Positions 9,804-18,971 of a DNA stretch of 21,293 bases are shown here, one piece after another. How positions within the stretch are numbered: the stretch's first letter is position 1; the number at the start of each line of letters is the position of its first letter. A program made the position numbers and the translations under genes. This DNA is from Macrocybe gigantea. Its lineage: Eukaryota > Basidiomycota > Agaricomycetes > Agaricales > Callistosporiaceae. The stretch covers positions 1 through 21,293 of the forward strand of contig SJRY01000333.1 in assembly GCA_011319805.1 (NCBI GenBank). The letters are read 5' to 3'. The notes under the pieces are model-generated. The model did no database searches. It saw nothing but the letters and a program-made list of their open reading frames with translations, and was not told the DNA's origin.

Positions 9804-11535
9804 ATGACCAAGACTAACAACATGAGCGTGACCCAGACTACTTCAAGCGTACGTATAGATAAATATCCTACAGTTCTAACATAACAACAACATTAAAAAC
9901 ATTAACAACAACATTAACAACATTAACATTAAATTAACATTAACATTAAACATTAATTAAACATTAAACAACGCCGACTCTAGAATCGGCGTCCTGCTGA
10001 AGATCTCCGGAGGGGAAGGTTGCTCCCAAGAAAAAAAACAAAGTCGAATGTCCGGTAAGTTCGCCAGCACACTTATGATAATGACTGAACTGCGCTTAGC
10101 CGTACGAAACCTGCCAAGCTGTTCCACCACCCATTTTCCTTGACAACACCCCTCTTGACCCCTTGGTTTATCAAGAGCATAGCGCACGTAGCAGAAATAA
10201 GTGCATGCTAATGACGATTTCGCTAGCTGAAATAAGAGCGAAGCGGTTCTTAAAGCATGCGGACAAGTATCATCTTCCCTTTACATTAGCAGAACTTCGT
10301 CAGGTTTCTCGAGATCCAGCCGTCGAAAGCAGCCTACAAAAGCGCTGCGAAACCCTGATGGCCTCGGAAATACCTTCGAGACCATTCTCCGCCGTATACT
10401 ACGATGCCGAAGGCCAACCCATCTTCTTTTACCTCGGCGACAGACTCAAGAGTCATGTAGCGGCGGACATCCAGCTTGTAGAAAGCGAAGGCGGGGACAA
10501 TTTCGGTGAACAACTGAAAGACAGGACACTTTCTGTTCTGGAGGAGGAAGTGGTGGAGGACGAAGGCAAGATTAGGAAGGAGAAAAATATTATCCACGAT
10601 GGCATTGCGGTAAGTCTGATAGTCAAAGATTATTCAAATGCAACCATTCAATCCCTCACTAGCATGAGCAGCTTGAAGCATATGCCGAACAGATGCAAAA
10701 GTTTTTCAGCACCATACAGCCAACGATGAACGTTAACCAAGTAGATAAGCGACACGAATGGGCAGCGAGTGAAAGCAATCCACGTGTCAATAGGTATAAG
10801 GATGTAGAAACGGGTGAAGTTGTCGAGGAGCGAAGAGGTTTGGCTCACCTGTGCCATGCATGGAAGCAGAAGGGACATGAAAACGAGGTATATGGGCTCC
10901 TTCACGGTTGTTAAAAACAACTCATTAAAATACCTTGTCGACCACAGGGATTATACCTATGCTCTCTTTTTACCAAGAGCGGCGTTTGCGCCCAGGCCGT
11001 AACACAATACTATCTATTGACTCAAGCGACAGCAAGAACGCTAGCAGCCATGTTCGAAGTTCTGTTACCAGAGGTGTACCAGAAATATCGGCAGGCGTTT
11101 GATGCAGGAGTGTGGTATCCGGAAGACCCTGGTCCATGGCTGGGTCGGGTTCTGATCTTCAAACTTCAGGGCGCAATACATACCGACCAGCAAGACGTTG
11201 GGCCTTCTGCCTGCTTTCCATGTGGGAGCTTTACAGGAGGAGAAATGATTGTTCCGCAATTTAACGTCAAGTTTTCGTGAGTACAATCCATCATCCGTGG
11301 AATATACTTTTGCTCAAGCAAACGTAGTTACCTCCCAGGACACATCTGCCTTTTTTACGCATCTGATATCTATCACCTGGTGGCGCCATTTCAGATTCCA
11401 GAGAAGGGGCGAGAGGATAGATTGACACCTGGTCGGATGAGTTCAGTCTTCTTCTTTCCGGAGCGAAGCTTTGAGATTCTGCACGACAAGAGAGCAGGGT
11501 GGGGAAGAGACGCGGCTTATGGTTCGACCCAATAA
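9804..11535 (+). CDS. Fe(II)/2OG dioxygenase 1, possibly TET/JBP-like (about 459 codons)
   Basis: Six exons fit: 9804-9848, 9984-10054, 10100-10609, 10672-10887, 10948-11276 and 11328-11535. Exon 2 needs one extra C at 10007-10008. Near the N terminus APKKKNKVE resembles a classical nuclear localisation signal. The C-terminal domain has the metal triad HTD (H359, D361) and H407 in IYHLVAPF, a PGHICLFYASD strand, and TPGRM with R427 as likely 2OG contact; GSFTGGE lies between. This spacing is the usual double-stranded beta-helix pattern. Basidiomycete TET/JBP-type enzymes that oxidise 5-methylcytosine have this general layout, but I cannot separate them from other fungal 2OG oxygenases by eye. 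All catalytic residues are kept, unlike its paralogue at 16910-19129. If the exon 2 start is wrong, translation could begin at ATG 10205. Confidence 0.75.
9878..9970 (+). repeat. ACATTAA/CAACATTAA simple repeat in intron 1 of dioxygenase 1
   Basis: About 93 bp are made almost entirely of AACATTAAC-type units with irregular spacing. The stretch lies inside the first intron (9849-9983), which makes that intron about 135 bp, at least twice the usual size here. Expansion of this repeat probably lengthened the intron. Confidence 0.8.
9971..9992. repeat. 22-bp near-perfect palindrome at an intron-exon border
   Basis: ACGCCGA and TCGGCGT are exact inverted arms around CTCTAGAA, with a single mismatched pair in the centre. 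It begins directly after the simple repeat. The intron acceptor (CTCTAG, ending at 9983) lies in its middle, so the splice site could sit in the loop of an RNA hairpin. Confidence 0.7.
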
Positions 11536-11602
11536 ATACAGAGTAAACTTAGCATATCAGTCAATCCAACTCTCTTTCTCAACCAGCCTAACTGAACTCA
11601 TG

Positions 11603-11743
11603 CGAGACAGAAAACCGCCGTCGCAGACGACCCGTGATAGTAAGCAGATGAGAACAGGTTTTCTTGGGCGATTCTGTTTATTAATCAGCCTGTCTGATGT
11701 GAGACAGCCAAGCGCCGTCATGGGCAACCGTGATAGTAGCAAG
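11603..11743 (+). repeat. Diverged direct repeat of about 44 bp
   Basis: Copies at about 11603-11646 and 11701-11743 share GAGACAG, GCCGTC and CCGTGATAGTA in the same order, with scattered differences. They lie about 98 bp apart just downstream of the dioxygenase stop codon. Confidence 0.5.
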
Positions 11744-11951
11744 AGACAGACGTCGATGAATGCGCGTCTGATAGGTTTTATGGCAGCGCCTTGGAACAGG
11801 TCGTCAAGGACGATTCTACAGAAATCAAGATTAAAAATCGGAGGTTATCCTACTGTTCTGTTAAATACTTACTTGAAATCGGCCGCCAAAAAGACTCGAC
11901 ACAATGTAAGTAACATGCAAGTTAATAACGGAACTTGAAAACAAACACGCG

Positions 11952-11982
11952 ACCCGCTGTTCCAATAAACGGAACGGCGGGT
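11952..11982. repeat. Hairpin with AATAAA in the loop
   Basis: ACCCGC-T-GTTCC pairs with GGAAC-G-GCGGGT: eleven Watson-Crick pairs plus one T-G wobble, around the loop AATAAAC. The loop carries a canonical polyadenylation hexamer at 11964-11969. It lies 417 bp after the stop codon of dioxygenase 1, so it could belong to that gene's 3' end, but a mobile-element relic is equally possible. Confidence 0.55.
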
Positions 11983-12081
11983 TTGTACATTCCAGCGAAG
12001 TAAACTGCCACTCCTCTAGCTAGGATTGGCAGTATTCTCCATTTCTTTTCGCTTTTCTTTATTGTTACTGCAGCAAGATTG

Positions 12082-12490
12082 TTTGCATCTTATTTGGTCA
12101 ATTATTTCGAGTTAATACATGCCTCTTTTTATATTTTGTGAGTTGCTAGTACATATCAGAGCACCCTATCCTTGCCTTAAAAATATTTTGAGGAGCCCTG
12201 GATGCACTGTACTTTAGCAGTGCTGAGTCCATGGATTGCTTGCTTGGAGTCATGTATGCAACATGTGACCAAATACAACTGCTCTTGGAGTTGTTTACAT
12301 TGTATTTGGTCAATTATTTCGAGCCAATGCACTCCTTTTTTGAGATTTTTTGAGTTATCTGCAGATAGTACAGCTCCCTGCCTTTGACTTAAAAATGTTT
12401 CCAAGAGCACAAGACTTGTGGTACTCTGGTAATGTGGGAGTCATCATTTGCACATTGTGATGTCAATACCATACATGACCAAATACAGTG
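12082..12490 (+). repeat. Diverged tandem duplication, two units of about 200-210 bp
   Basis: Unit 1 (12082-12291) and unit 2 (12292 to about 12490) share TATTTGGTCAATTATTTCGAG near the start, (C/G)CCTT(G)...CTTAAAAAT in the middle and TGACCAAATACA near the end. The junction also makes a perfect 12-bp inverted repeat: GACCAAATACAA at 12267-12278 and TTGTATTTGGTC at 12300-12311. The units have diverged considerably. Their origin is unknown; they may be remains of a repeat element. Confidence 0.65.
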
Positions 12491-12872
12491 GCCGAAACTG
12501 GGGAGCATCACATGGTGAGATGGCTACAGTAACTGACTGGCATGTGTCCTTCCACACCCTCAAATTGGCTTGCTTTTGTCCCTCTACTCCCAAGGCAGCC
12601 TTTTCACCGTTCTGCAGTGCCAGACAATCACATTCCGTCCGCGCTGCCCTTTTCCGAGCTATATTTCTTTACACCAAGTTGCTTAGAAGTGACCCACACA
12701 TTGCTTGTGCATAACCCTCATGCATGGTGTTAAGGGGAACTGGCATAATGCATGGGGGTAAGTAGGAAGGCGTCCTAGTCAGGATGGAGGCGAACTTGCG
12801 AACTTGCCCAATGACATGTTTGGAGCAAGTACCCTTTGAAACACCCTATTGTCACATGGCCACACCTGCCTA

Positions 12873-13322
12873 ATGATCACCCTTTCACTCTGCCCACGCA
12901 TTCGACTTAGCTCCCGGCACCTTGTCCATGGTCCCAACTCTGGCCAGGTGGACACCACCGATGTTGCCCACTTTGGTCCTGACGACTTCGCCATCAGGAA
13001 AGTGACAGTGCATCATACACACAGTGGAAGTGAGTTTGTGCACACAGATCCTTTGTTTGGCTGCTACAAGGCCAACCATTTGCCACTTTCACAAGCCCTC
13101 ATGTCGAAGGGCGTACTACTAACAGACGAAGAAGCAGCGAATGTTCGTGGTATGCACACCATTTGGAGGACGGGTTCACTGTTTGCAGACATACATCCTC
13201 TGCACAGGCCTCATCTTTTACAAAATGTGGTTCGTCATTCTTTCACATCTCTATGCTTGACTTTACCCTCAAGCCACGACATTCTGCTGTCTTCTCATTC
13301 AGGCAATTCAGATGGAGCATGA
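12873..13322 (+). CDS. Unassigned ORF, about 149 codons
   Basis: An uninterrupted frame runs from ATG 12873 to a stop ending at 13322. The centre (GPNSGQVDTTDVAHFGPDD, then VTVHHTHSGSEFVHTDP) looks protein-like, but I recognise no family. The last 50 residues are Ser/His/Leu-rich and look like non-coding readthrough. It lies among repeats and has no visible introns, so it may be a fragment of a transposon or decayed gene. Confidence 0.25.
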   Translation: MITLSLCPRIRLSSRHLVHGPNSGQVDTTDVAHFGPDDFAIRKVTVHHTHSGSEFVHTDPLFGCYKANHLPLSQALMSKGVLLTDEEAANVRGMHTIWRTGSLFADIHPLHRPHLLQNVVRHSFTSLCLTLPSSHDILLSSHSGNSDGA

Positions 13323-13407
13323 CACGATTCCTAGGCAATGCTCATAGAAGGACCCAAGTCGAGAAAATACTGACCCTCCTAGTTGAATGCTCTATCTATA
13401 TCACTCT

Positions 13408-14816
13408 CTATGTATGTCTCGCTCTTTTTCCGATCGTCTCGTTGTCGTCATTCGTCTGGCGTCCGATCTCCTTCAATCGATTTGCTTGAGCATTGCAGTC
13501 CTCCTCCAAGACTTATCCGGGCTCGAGGAGCACCTTGCGAACATAGGCATCGACATCTTTGAACCAATTACTGGGACCTTCGTCGCGTTTGCGCATTTGG
13601 CATCATCGGCCAAAGCGTTGAAGGCATCCGCGATAATGTTCATGCTCCGGCCGTTTGCGAATCTCTCAAGCAGAGTTCGAATCTCCGTGATGGCGTCGTT
13701 CAAGGCCTTCTCCTGGGGGAAGATATGTAATAAACGCGAAAAAGGAATTGGAAACGTACTTCTGTCACATCTTGCACACCTTCTTGACCTTGAGCAATCA
13801 TGTCTTTTCCACGTTGGCCGTATTTCTGGAAGTACCCCAAAAGCCACTTGATGGATTGCTGGTACTTTTGGCACTCAATTATGACCTTGGACAAGGTTAA
13901 TTTATATTACGATGCGAAGGGAGGGAAATCAAGAACTTTTTTGCCTCTGATGAATTGGTCACGACGTTCTTCGGGAAAGTACTCCTCTGTCAGAAATCTT
14001 TTGCTTCTGTCGAGACGAACCCTGTGTTCTTGGGGAACGCGGTCAGCTAGATTATCCTAAGCATCCAATTAGCAGAAAATCAGAGTAAAGTGGCGCATAT
14101 ATGCTACCTTCGCATCTTTCATTCATCCATCAAGCCTCGCTTCTTGGCATCCGCCTCTTCACCGCTGCTGACCTCACTATGGCTTTGAACATCGCCGTTG
14201 ACGCCTTCTGCATGTCCGCGAGCCGTTGGGATCCTGCTTTGCTGTCGCACTGCTCCCCGGAATGCCAGCCTCAAGAACCGAAGTGTTACCCTTGCCAACG
14301 GTTCTCCCGCCCTCCGTAATAAATTGGTCACTCGGAGCGCTCTCGTCTACGCGCTTCAGCTTCTCCTAGCTAGGTGCGACCAGTTCGGATGCCTTTTAGG
14401 CGGTGATGGACAGAAGATCGCGTCCAATAGTGGAAAAGTCGGAGAGTAGCTTGCGAACTTCTGAGTTGGTGAGGACAAGGGAGAGGAGGGTTCGTAGGTG
14501 TTGGACAGCTGAGATGTGAAAGAGGTGATTATATGCGCATATAAGCATACTTTGTACGGCAACGCACCTTGATGATTGTCGCTGTCGAACTCAAAGGGTT
14601 TCGAGAGGATGACGGACAGGTGTGATGCCTGGTGACATAGGTCAGGGATTTGGTGGAATGTGCTGAGTCTTCATTGCCAGAGTCACTTGAATTGTCGGGA
14701 GGTGGCTTGGATTTAGCACGCCTCGCCTTTCCAGATGCAGTTTGATCATTGCGCGACGAACCGCCACCGCCGCCTTCTAATGCATTCTTGAGAGGCAAGA
14801 ATGAGGGGTCAGACAC
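13408..14816 (-). pseudogene. HAM1-like (DUF4449 family) gene, decayed and truncated
   Basis: In order along the minus strand the translation gives LRTLLSLVLTNSEVRKLLSDF (split here as LRTLLSLVLT and NSEVRKLLSDF), GRDLL, DQFITEGGRTVGKGNT, FLTEEYFPEERRDQFI, RGKK then VIIECQK, IKWLL, LLERFANGRSMNII and WFKDVDAYVRKVLLEPG. I recognise this series as the fungal HAM1-like, N-terminal (DUF4449) family. Likely introns lie at about 14505-14567 and 13700-13750, plus a 51-bp one with a poor donor before VIIECQK. Lesions include in-frame TAA and TAG near 14425 and 14395, a TAA after LLEPG, and a frameshift repairable by one A at 13596-13598. Similarity stops after about VLEEDCNAQANR, so the large C-terminal part of the family is missing. 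Its low-complexity N terminus (Gly/Ser/Lys/Pro-rich) has no clear ATG. Confidence 0.7.
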
Positions 14817-15116
14817 TCATCATCTACGACGACAAGACTAGGGAGGGTGTTGTAAGTGTCCAACATCTCCTCTCTGTCGTTCTGTTCAACCATTTACCTT
14901 CTCTCTAGTTCAAAACAAGGGGAAGGGGAAAGGCAAGGGCAAGGAGAGGAGGGGAGACGGTGGAGACGGGATTGGTTACAGCTATGGCAGAGAAAGATGC
15001 TGGCGTGCTCATAAGCGTGAAGGAGCTCTGGACAGGCGGCATTGCGAACCTCATCACCCTGCAGGAGCGCGAGATGGAGTGCTGTGCTGTAGGCCTCATC
15101 TACGTCGACGACAAGC

Positions 15117-15999
15117 CTAATGGCAAATGTACGAGCATGGGGCAGGGCTTGCGATCTGGACGGCAAGAGTCGAGTCCTGTGCTGCTACGAGTCGGACTCT
15201 GAGGCACGTCAGGTGAGAGCAGATGTCGTTGATCGTCAGGATGTCGAGTACGTCCGGAGGCTGGACTCCGAACACGGAGAGCAACGAAAGGGAACGGAGT
15301 GGAGACGTGTATGCGCCGTGTCCGTGTCTCTTCGTTATCCTCGAGATGAGTTGTCGTAGCACGGAAAGCGGAGGCGTTCCATGCCGGATAGCCAAATGAG
15401 TGAGGTGGGGCATTTCTGCAGGCAAATGGAACGCGTGCGGTGTGCCTTCGACCCAACCAAGGATCTCGAGCTTTTTGGAGATTGGGCCCTACATGAAGAA
15501 GGCTGTCTGAAAGCGCTATAGAATCCTCCTTCGGTTCAACGATAAGAGAGTTCAACGTGGACGATAGGTCAGGAGCGATGTCGATGGCCCAATGGCTCTG
15601 TGTGTATATCATGGACATGTTGCCGTAACACTCCAGGTTCGAAAGGTTCGAACAGAGGCGCAAGCCCTGGCCTATGGTGTTGATGACACCAGGCGATGGC
15701 TCGTACTTGTTGAATATGACGAGAGAGCGGATATACGGGGCTCCATCCTTGAACACATGATTGACGCGCCACGCCGCACGGGCGAGTAGGAAAAGGTAGA
15801 AAGCGACTTCCTCATAAGCGAGTGGCTTGACCACCTGGTTCCAGTCGCGAGAGAAGAGCCGCAAACCTGCAAAAGCGGCAAACTCTTCGTAATACCTCAG
15901 CAAAAGCATCTCCCGATTCCAAACGTGCGTGCGCCGGATGACCGGGCGAAGATGACGCAAAATCTGCACTTGAAGCTCGACCAGGACCGAGTCAAACAT
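15117..15999 (-). CDS. F-box-like protein (about 293 codons) with one homopolymer frameshift
   Basis: Translation from ATG 15999 gives MFDSVLVELQVQILRHLRPV, the usual start of a fungal F-box-like protein (LPVEL..QIL..L). It is followed by leucine-rich segments such as LSNLECYGNM, LSSTLNSLIV and, after correction, LEILGWVEGTPHAF and MPHLTHLAIRHG. This fits an F-box-like head with irregular leucine-rich repeats, the layout of SCF ubiquitin-ligase adaptors that bind Skp1. The frame is broken at the run of five T at 15472-15476 (A5 on the coding strand). With four A's the length is 882 bp, an exact multiple of three, ending at a TAG at 15117-15119. No intron is needed. Uncorrected, the frame continues for more than 100 residues of implausible Arg/Pro-rich sequence. 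Confidence 0.65.
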
Positions 16000-16149
16000 G
16001 TTAGCCAGGCTTTCGGCTTTAAGGCTCGATTTTGCTCGGTGAGATGGGGGCTTTGGAGGTCTGGGCTTGGCTTTGAGGAGGAGCAGAGGCGAGACTGTTC
16101 GCGGGGTGCATTTTTGTACCAACCGTGCGACTCGTTTTGAGTTCTCAAA

Positions 16150-16449
16150 ATGCTTACGCCCGGACAGGTCGTCATTGGCGGCGAATGCGCGACGCCTGTC
16201 CCTCCCCCGGATGATGGCGGAAAGAGCTGTGGCTCATGCCCGAAACAGCGCGCAGGCGCTTGCTCACTGAACACGGTCTGCAGGACAGACAAGACGGACG
16301 GCTTGCAATATGGACACTGCTACCAGCTGACGTTCCCTGACCGCATGCAACTCGGACGCGGCTGGCATGGCGCTGTTGACCAGTGCATTCAGAATGGCTA
16401 CGTGCAGTGCGTGATGTGTTCGCTCAGGCGAGCCGTCCGCCTTCGATGA
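16150..16449 (+). CDS. Small Cys-rich ORF, likely a gene fragment
   Basis: An open frame of 99 codons has nine Cys, including CGSCPKQRAGACS, CRTDKTDG and YGHCYQLTFPD, then GRGWHGAVDQCIQNGY. The spacing suggests a disulphide-rich extracellular fold, but there is no signal peptide at its start and no family was assigned with confidence. Plausible residues (SGEPSAFDD) appear in another frame just downstream at about 16420, hinting at one more frameshift or a missing intron. It starts 150 bp upstream of, and divergent from, the F-box-like gene. Confidence 0.35.
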   Translation: MLTPGQVVIGGECATPVPPPDDGGKSCGSCPKQRAGACSLNTVCRTDKTDGLQYGHCYQLTFPDRMQLGRGWHGAVDQCIQNGYVQCVMCSLRRAVRLR

Positions 16450-16909
16450 TAGAGGACAATGAGGGTGGGGAGAGGGAGGCGGTGGATGATGGCCAGCTGG
16501 CAGAGTGGCGGAGTGTGTCAAGGACGCTGGGGACTTGAAGGCAGATGCCCACTAGCACGCTGGTTCTTGAGCTGGCAGAGATGGGGGGTGGGTGATACCT
16601 TGAAGGGGACGGAGGGGGAGGAGAAGTTGTCGAGCACTGTGACTAGACGTTTCATCAGTAGAGAACTGATTTCAACAGGCCAACAACTCACCTAACTCAT
16701 GGCTAAGCCCACACTCGGAAACGACCACGAAAAGAACAAGAAAACCCACAAAGAACCCAAAAGAAAAAGAGATGGGGCAGCGAGTCGCACATCAACCCAT
16801 AAAGAAAGAAAATGGCAACGGAGCAGCGAGTCGCACATCATCCGCGCGAGGAACAAACCACGCACTGAGGCGCGTTCAAGTACACAGCTGGCACGTGGCA
16901 TATTGACGC
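16450..16909. other. Gene-poor spacer upstream of dioxygenase 2
   Basis: No gene is supported. The left part is G-rich and the right part is rich in A with many AAGAAA tracts. An 18-bp direct repeat lies at 16777-16840. The promoter of the following gene should be here, but no clear TATA box was seen. Confidence 0.45.
16777..16840 (+). repeat. 18-bp exact direct repeat
   Basis: GCAGCGAGTCGCACATCA occurs at 16777-16794 and again at 16823-16840, 46 bp apart. The core GAGTCGC reads almost the same on both strands. It lies 70-130 bp before the start of the second dioxygenase gene. Confidence 0.85.
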
Positions 16910-17820
16910 ATGCAAGACGCATGCACCCACATGCCCACAACCATTGCAACCGCCGGAAACACATCGCGACATGACAAAATCATCGGACACAGATGGTGTG
17001 CAACTGCCCGTAAGTTAAATCTCATCTGGATGCCAATTGTTTAACAGCATTGTGCCAGAATGATGACGAACGGCCATATAACACTCGGAGCGGCCAACAT
17101 CCATTGCGGACAGCCGAGGAGGCGCGGATTCCTGGCCTCCTCAACGATGGAACAGTAGAACGTTATCGACGTCGACGAGCTGGCAGACGCAGCCGTCAGC
17201 ATAGCTCGCAGCATGACCTGCATACTCTTAGAAGCCATCAGACCGATTGGTTCAAGAGTCGGGCCAAGCGTTTGTTTCAATATCTCAAGAATCGAGGTAA
17301 GTGACAGATATAATTTGAAACTTACATTGTCCATTGATACCCACGGTTTATTTCAGAGGTCTATTGTGATGTCACCATTGCAGAGATTGCGCAGCAGAAC
17401 CATGGCGACTCTGCAAAAGAGATTGCCAACAACCGGTGCTCTGCCATGCGCAAGAAGAACGAGGAACCACAGCTAACATCAGGCACATGGCGGGATCGCA
17501 ACGGTGAGCTTTTGGTACTGTTTGCCAGCCAGCACAGCCAAAAGACTGGCAACAAGGGTGAGGAGGATGAGAGTGAGGACGTAATCGATGGATTTATGGT
17601 GAGTGTGGTTGCTCAATAGAGAACCAGCAGGCTCTGACTATGAACACACAGGAAGACGAACATTCTTATGCCTGGCAGGAAACCCAGCATGCCTTGGCCT
17701 CTGGCTACCTGTCTCTCAAAAAGCCCGATGAAGTGCATGACCACAGACATGAGGCGAACTTCAAGTATCCTTTCATGGACTATTATAGAAGGCACCCAGG
17801 ACAACAACAGAAATGCCACA

Positions 17821-18129
17821 TGTTGAAAATGTGGCAGCAACCCTGCGCCCTACCATTTTCCCTCTGCCCTAATTTTCTTGGCTTCACAGCGCAGCCTGTA
17901 TCCTCAGTCATACCCTGCACTATTATCACTAGGATTAGTGAGCGCACCCTCAACCCTGATGGTCTGTGCGCCACTTAGATATGTATAAATATGTCCTATG
18001 TAGTATGCCAATTCTATAACCGAGTTTCACTCAACCAAGCCTATGCAGTAAGACTAACCTCCAACAATCCACTAATGTAAGTAGTCCGTTCTAGCTCAAG
18101 AGCTTCCTAGCTTGGGTCCAGTTTCAACA
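17821..18129 (+). mobile_element. Solo LTR, copy B of the 309-bp family, inside dioxygenase 2
   Basis: Termini are TGTTGAAA and TTTCAACA, and the length equals copy A (1126-1434). Perfect 5-bp duplications CCACA flank it at 17816-17820 and 18130-18134. It interrupts exon 4 of the dioxygenase pseudogene: codons before and after join in frame when the LTR and one CCACA are removed. The TATA-like box is at 17984-17992. Of six differences from copy A, five are transitions, and three of these turn a CpG of copy A into TpG or CpA. Confidence 0.97.
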
Positions 18130-18651
18130 CCACACATCAGAACAGGCAGGAGTACGGCATGATGTCGAGCGATGGTTTGAGAAGGGACACAAGGTAAGCA
18201 CATCATGGCCTTGGGGCAAATATTAATATTGTTTCAGCATTTGTCACCCCTTCCATCCGCTCATCTCTTGGGGACTGGAGCCACTGTAACCACAACATCA
18301 CGCCCGCATGTCAAGGCCGTGGAATATTTAGAAAAGCTCAATTCACAAGCAACCTACATCCACATCCTACTAGAAAGGTTTGCCCCATAGGAATATAATG
18401 TGTTGCAAGCCACGAAGCATCAAGGTCAGTATCTGACACAGAGAGACTCTGTTTTCATGGGTGTGGCCATGGTGTGGAAGTTACAGGTTGGATGCCATCT
18501 TGATTGCCAGGATGCTGCATTGTGTGCAATCACCTGCAGTGGATCATTCACTGGAGGGACATTGCGATTGCCAGATCTCAATCTCAGCCTGGCATGAGTC
18601 CTTTAATCATTTTTCATGGTCCTGGAGCTGAGAGGTTTCAGGTATCGACCT

Positions 18652-18971
18652 TGTTACAGACGCCGCCCAAAGGACTATTCATTTTCTTATCTTATCTTTC
18701 CCACATCCCTTATCTCCCCCATCATGCTGCGCAGCGCGCAGCCATCGAGTCATCTCACTTCCCTAGTCATCCTGAGTCATCTCCTTCCAGTCTTACTCAT
18801 CCGCAGTCCACAGCATTGCGCAGCCCATGGTCCGTGCTCGAGTACTGTAGTGTATATAAGGACTCCCAGATGTACCAGTAACGCTAGGCTTAATATTCCT
18901 TTTGCCATCATCTCAAGACCACTCTCGCACTTAGTCTGCCCGAGTCCTTCTGAGATTCGTCTAGCCTAACA
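18652..18971 (+). mobile_element. Solo LTR of a second family (320 bp), inside dioxygenase 2
   Basis: It starts TGTTACAG and ends GCCTAACA (TGTTA...TAACA) with perfect GACCT duplications at 18647-18651 and 18972-18976. A TATA box (TATATAA) is at 18853-18859. Its body is unlike the 309-bp family. It lies ten bases into the last exon, between the codons for YRP and GE of the YRPGEIVF strand, and removal restores the frame. No internal retroelement sequence remains. Confidence 0.93.

Larger units (their letters stand above)
11536..12872. other. Repeat-rich gene-poor region 3' of dioxygenase 1
   Basis: No gene could be supported in these 1.3 kb. Short open frames (for example 11471-11938) lack domains. 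The region holds a diverged direct repeat (11603-11743), a stable hairpin with AATAAA in its loop (11952-11982) and a diverged tandem duplication of about 210 bp (12082-12490). The 3' end of the dioxygenase transcript probably lies in the first part. Confidence 0.5.

Noticed and set aside
11471..11938. Open frame of 155 codons after the dioxygenase domain.
   Set aside because: It starts inside the last dioxygenase exon in a different frame and is composed of a diverged direct repeat; no domain or intron logic.
13163..13851. Plus-strand open frames opposite the HAM1-like pseudogene.
   Set aside because: The minus strand carries the recognisable family motifs, so these are antisense shadows.
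14960..15202. Plus-strand open frame beginning MAEKDAGVLISVKELW, with a possible upstream exon and intron at about 14849-14919.
   Set aside because: Its 3' part is antisense to the end of the F-box-like gene, its stop follows no domain, and the upstream exon cannot be extended. Kept out for lack of support, though the first 50 residues look protein-like.
15100..15470. Continuation of the F-box-like frame past the A5 run as a 340-residue protein.
   Set aside because: Beyond the run the residues become Arg/Pro/Ser-rich without leucine periodicity, while the other frame continues the leucine-rich pattern; the long version is a frameshift product.
16699..16974. Plus-strand frame coding for a Lys/Arg/His-rich 91-residue peptide.
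   Set aside because: The basic content reflects A-rich and GCA-rich low-complexity DNA and an 18-bp repeat, and it overlaps the first exon of dioxygenase 2 in another frame.
17821..18971. Possibility that the two LTRs in dioxygenase 2 are the two ends of one element.
   Set aside because: Their sequences are unrelated, each has its own target duplication, and the DNA between them is dioxygenase exons and introns, not retroelement genes.
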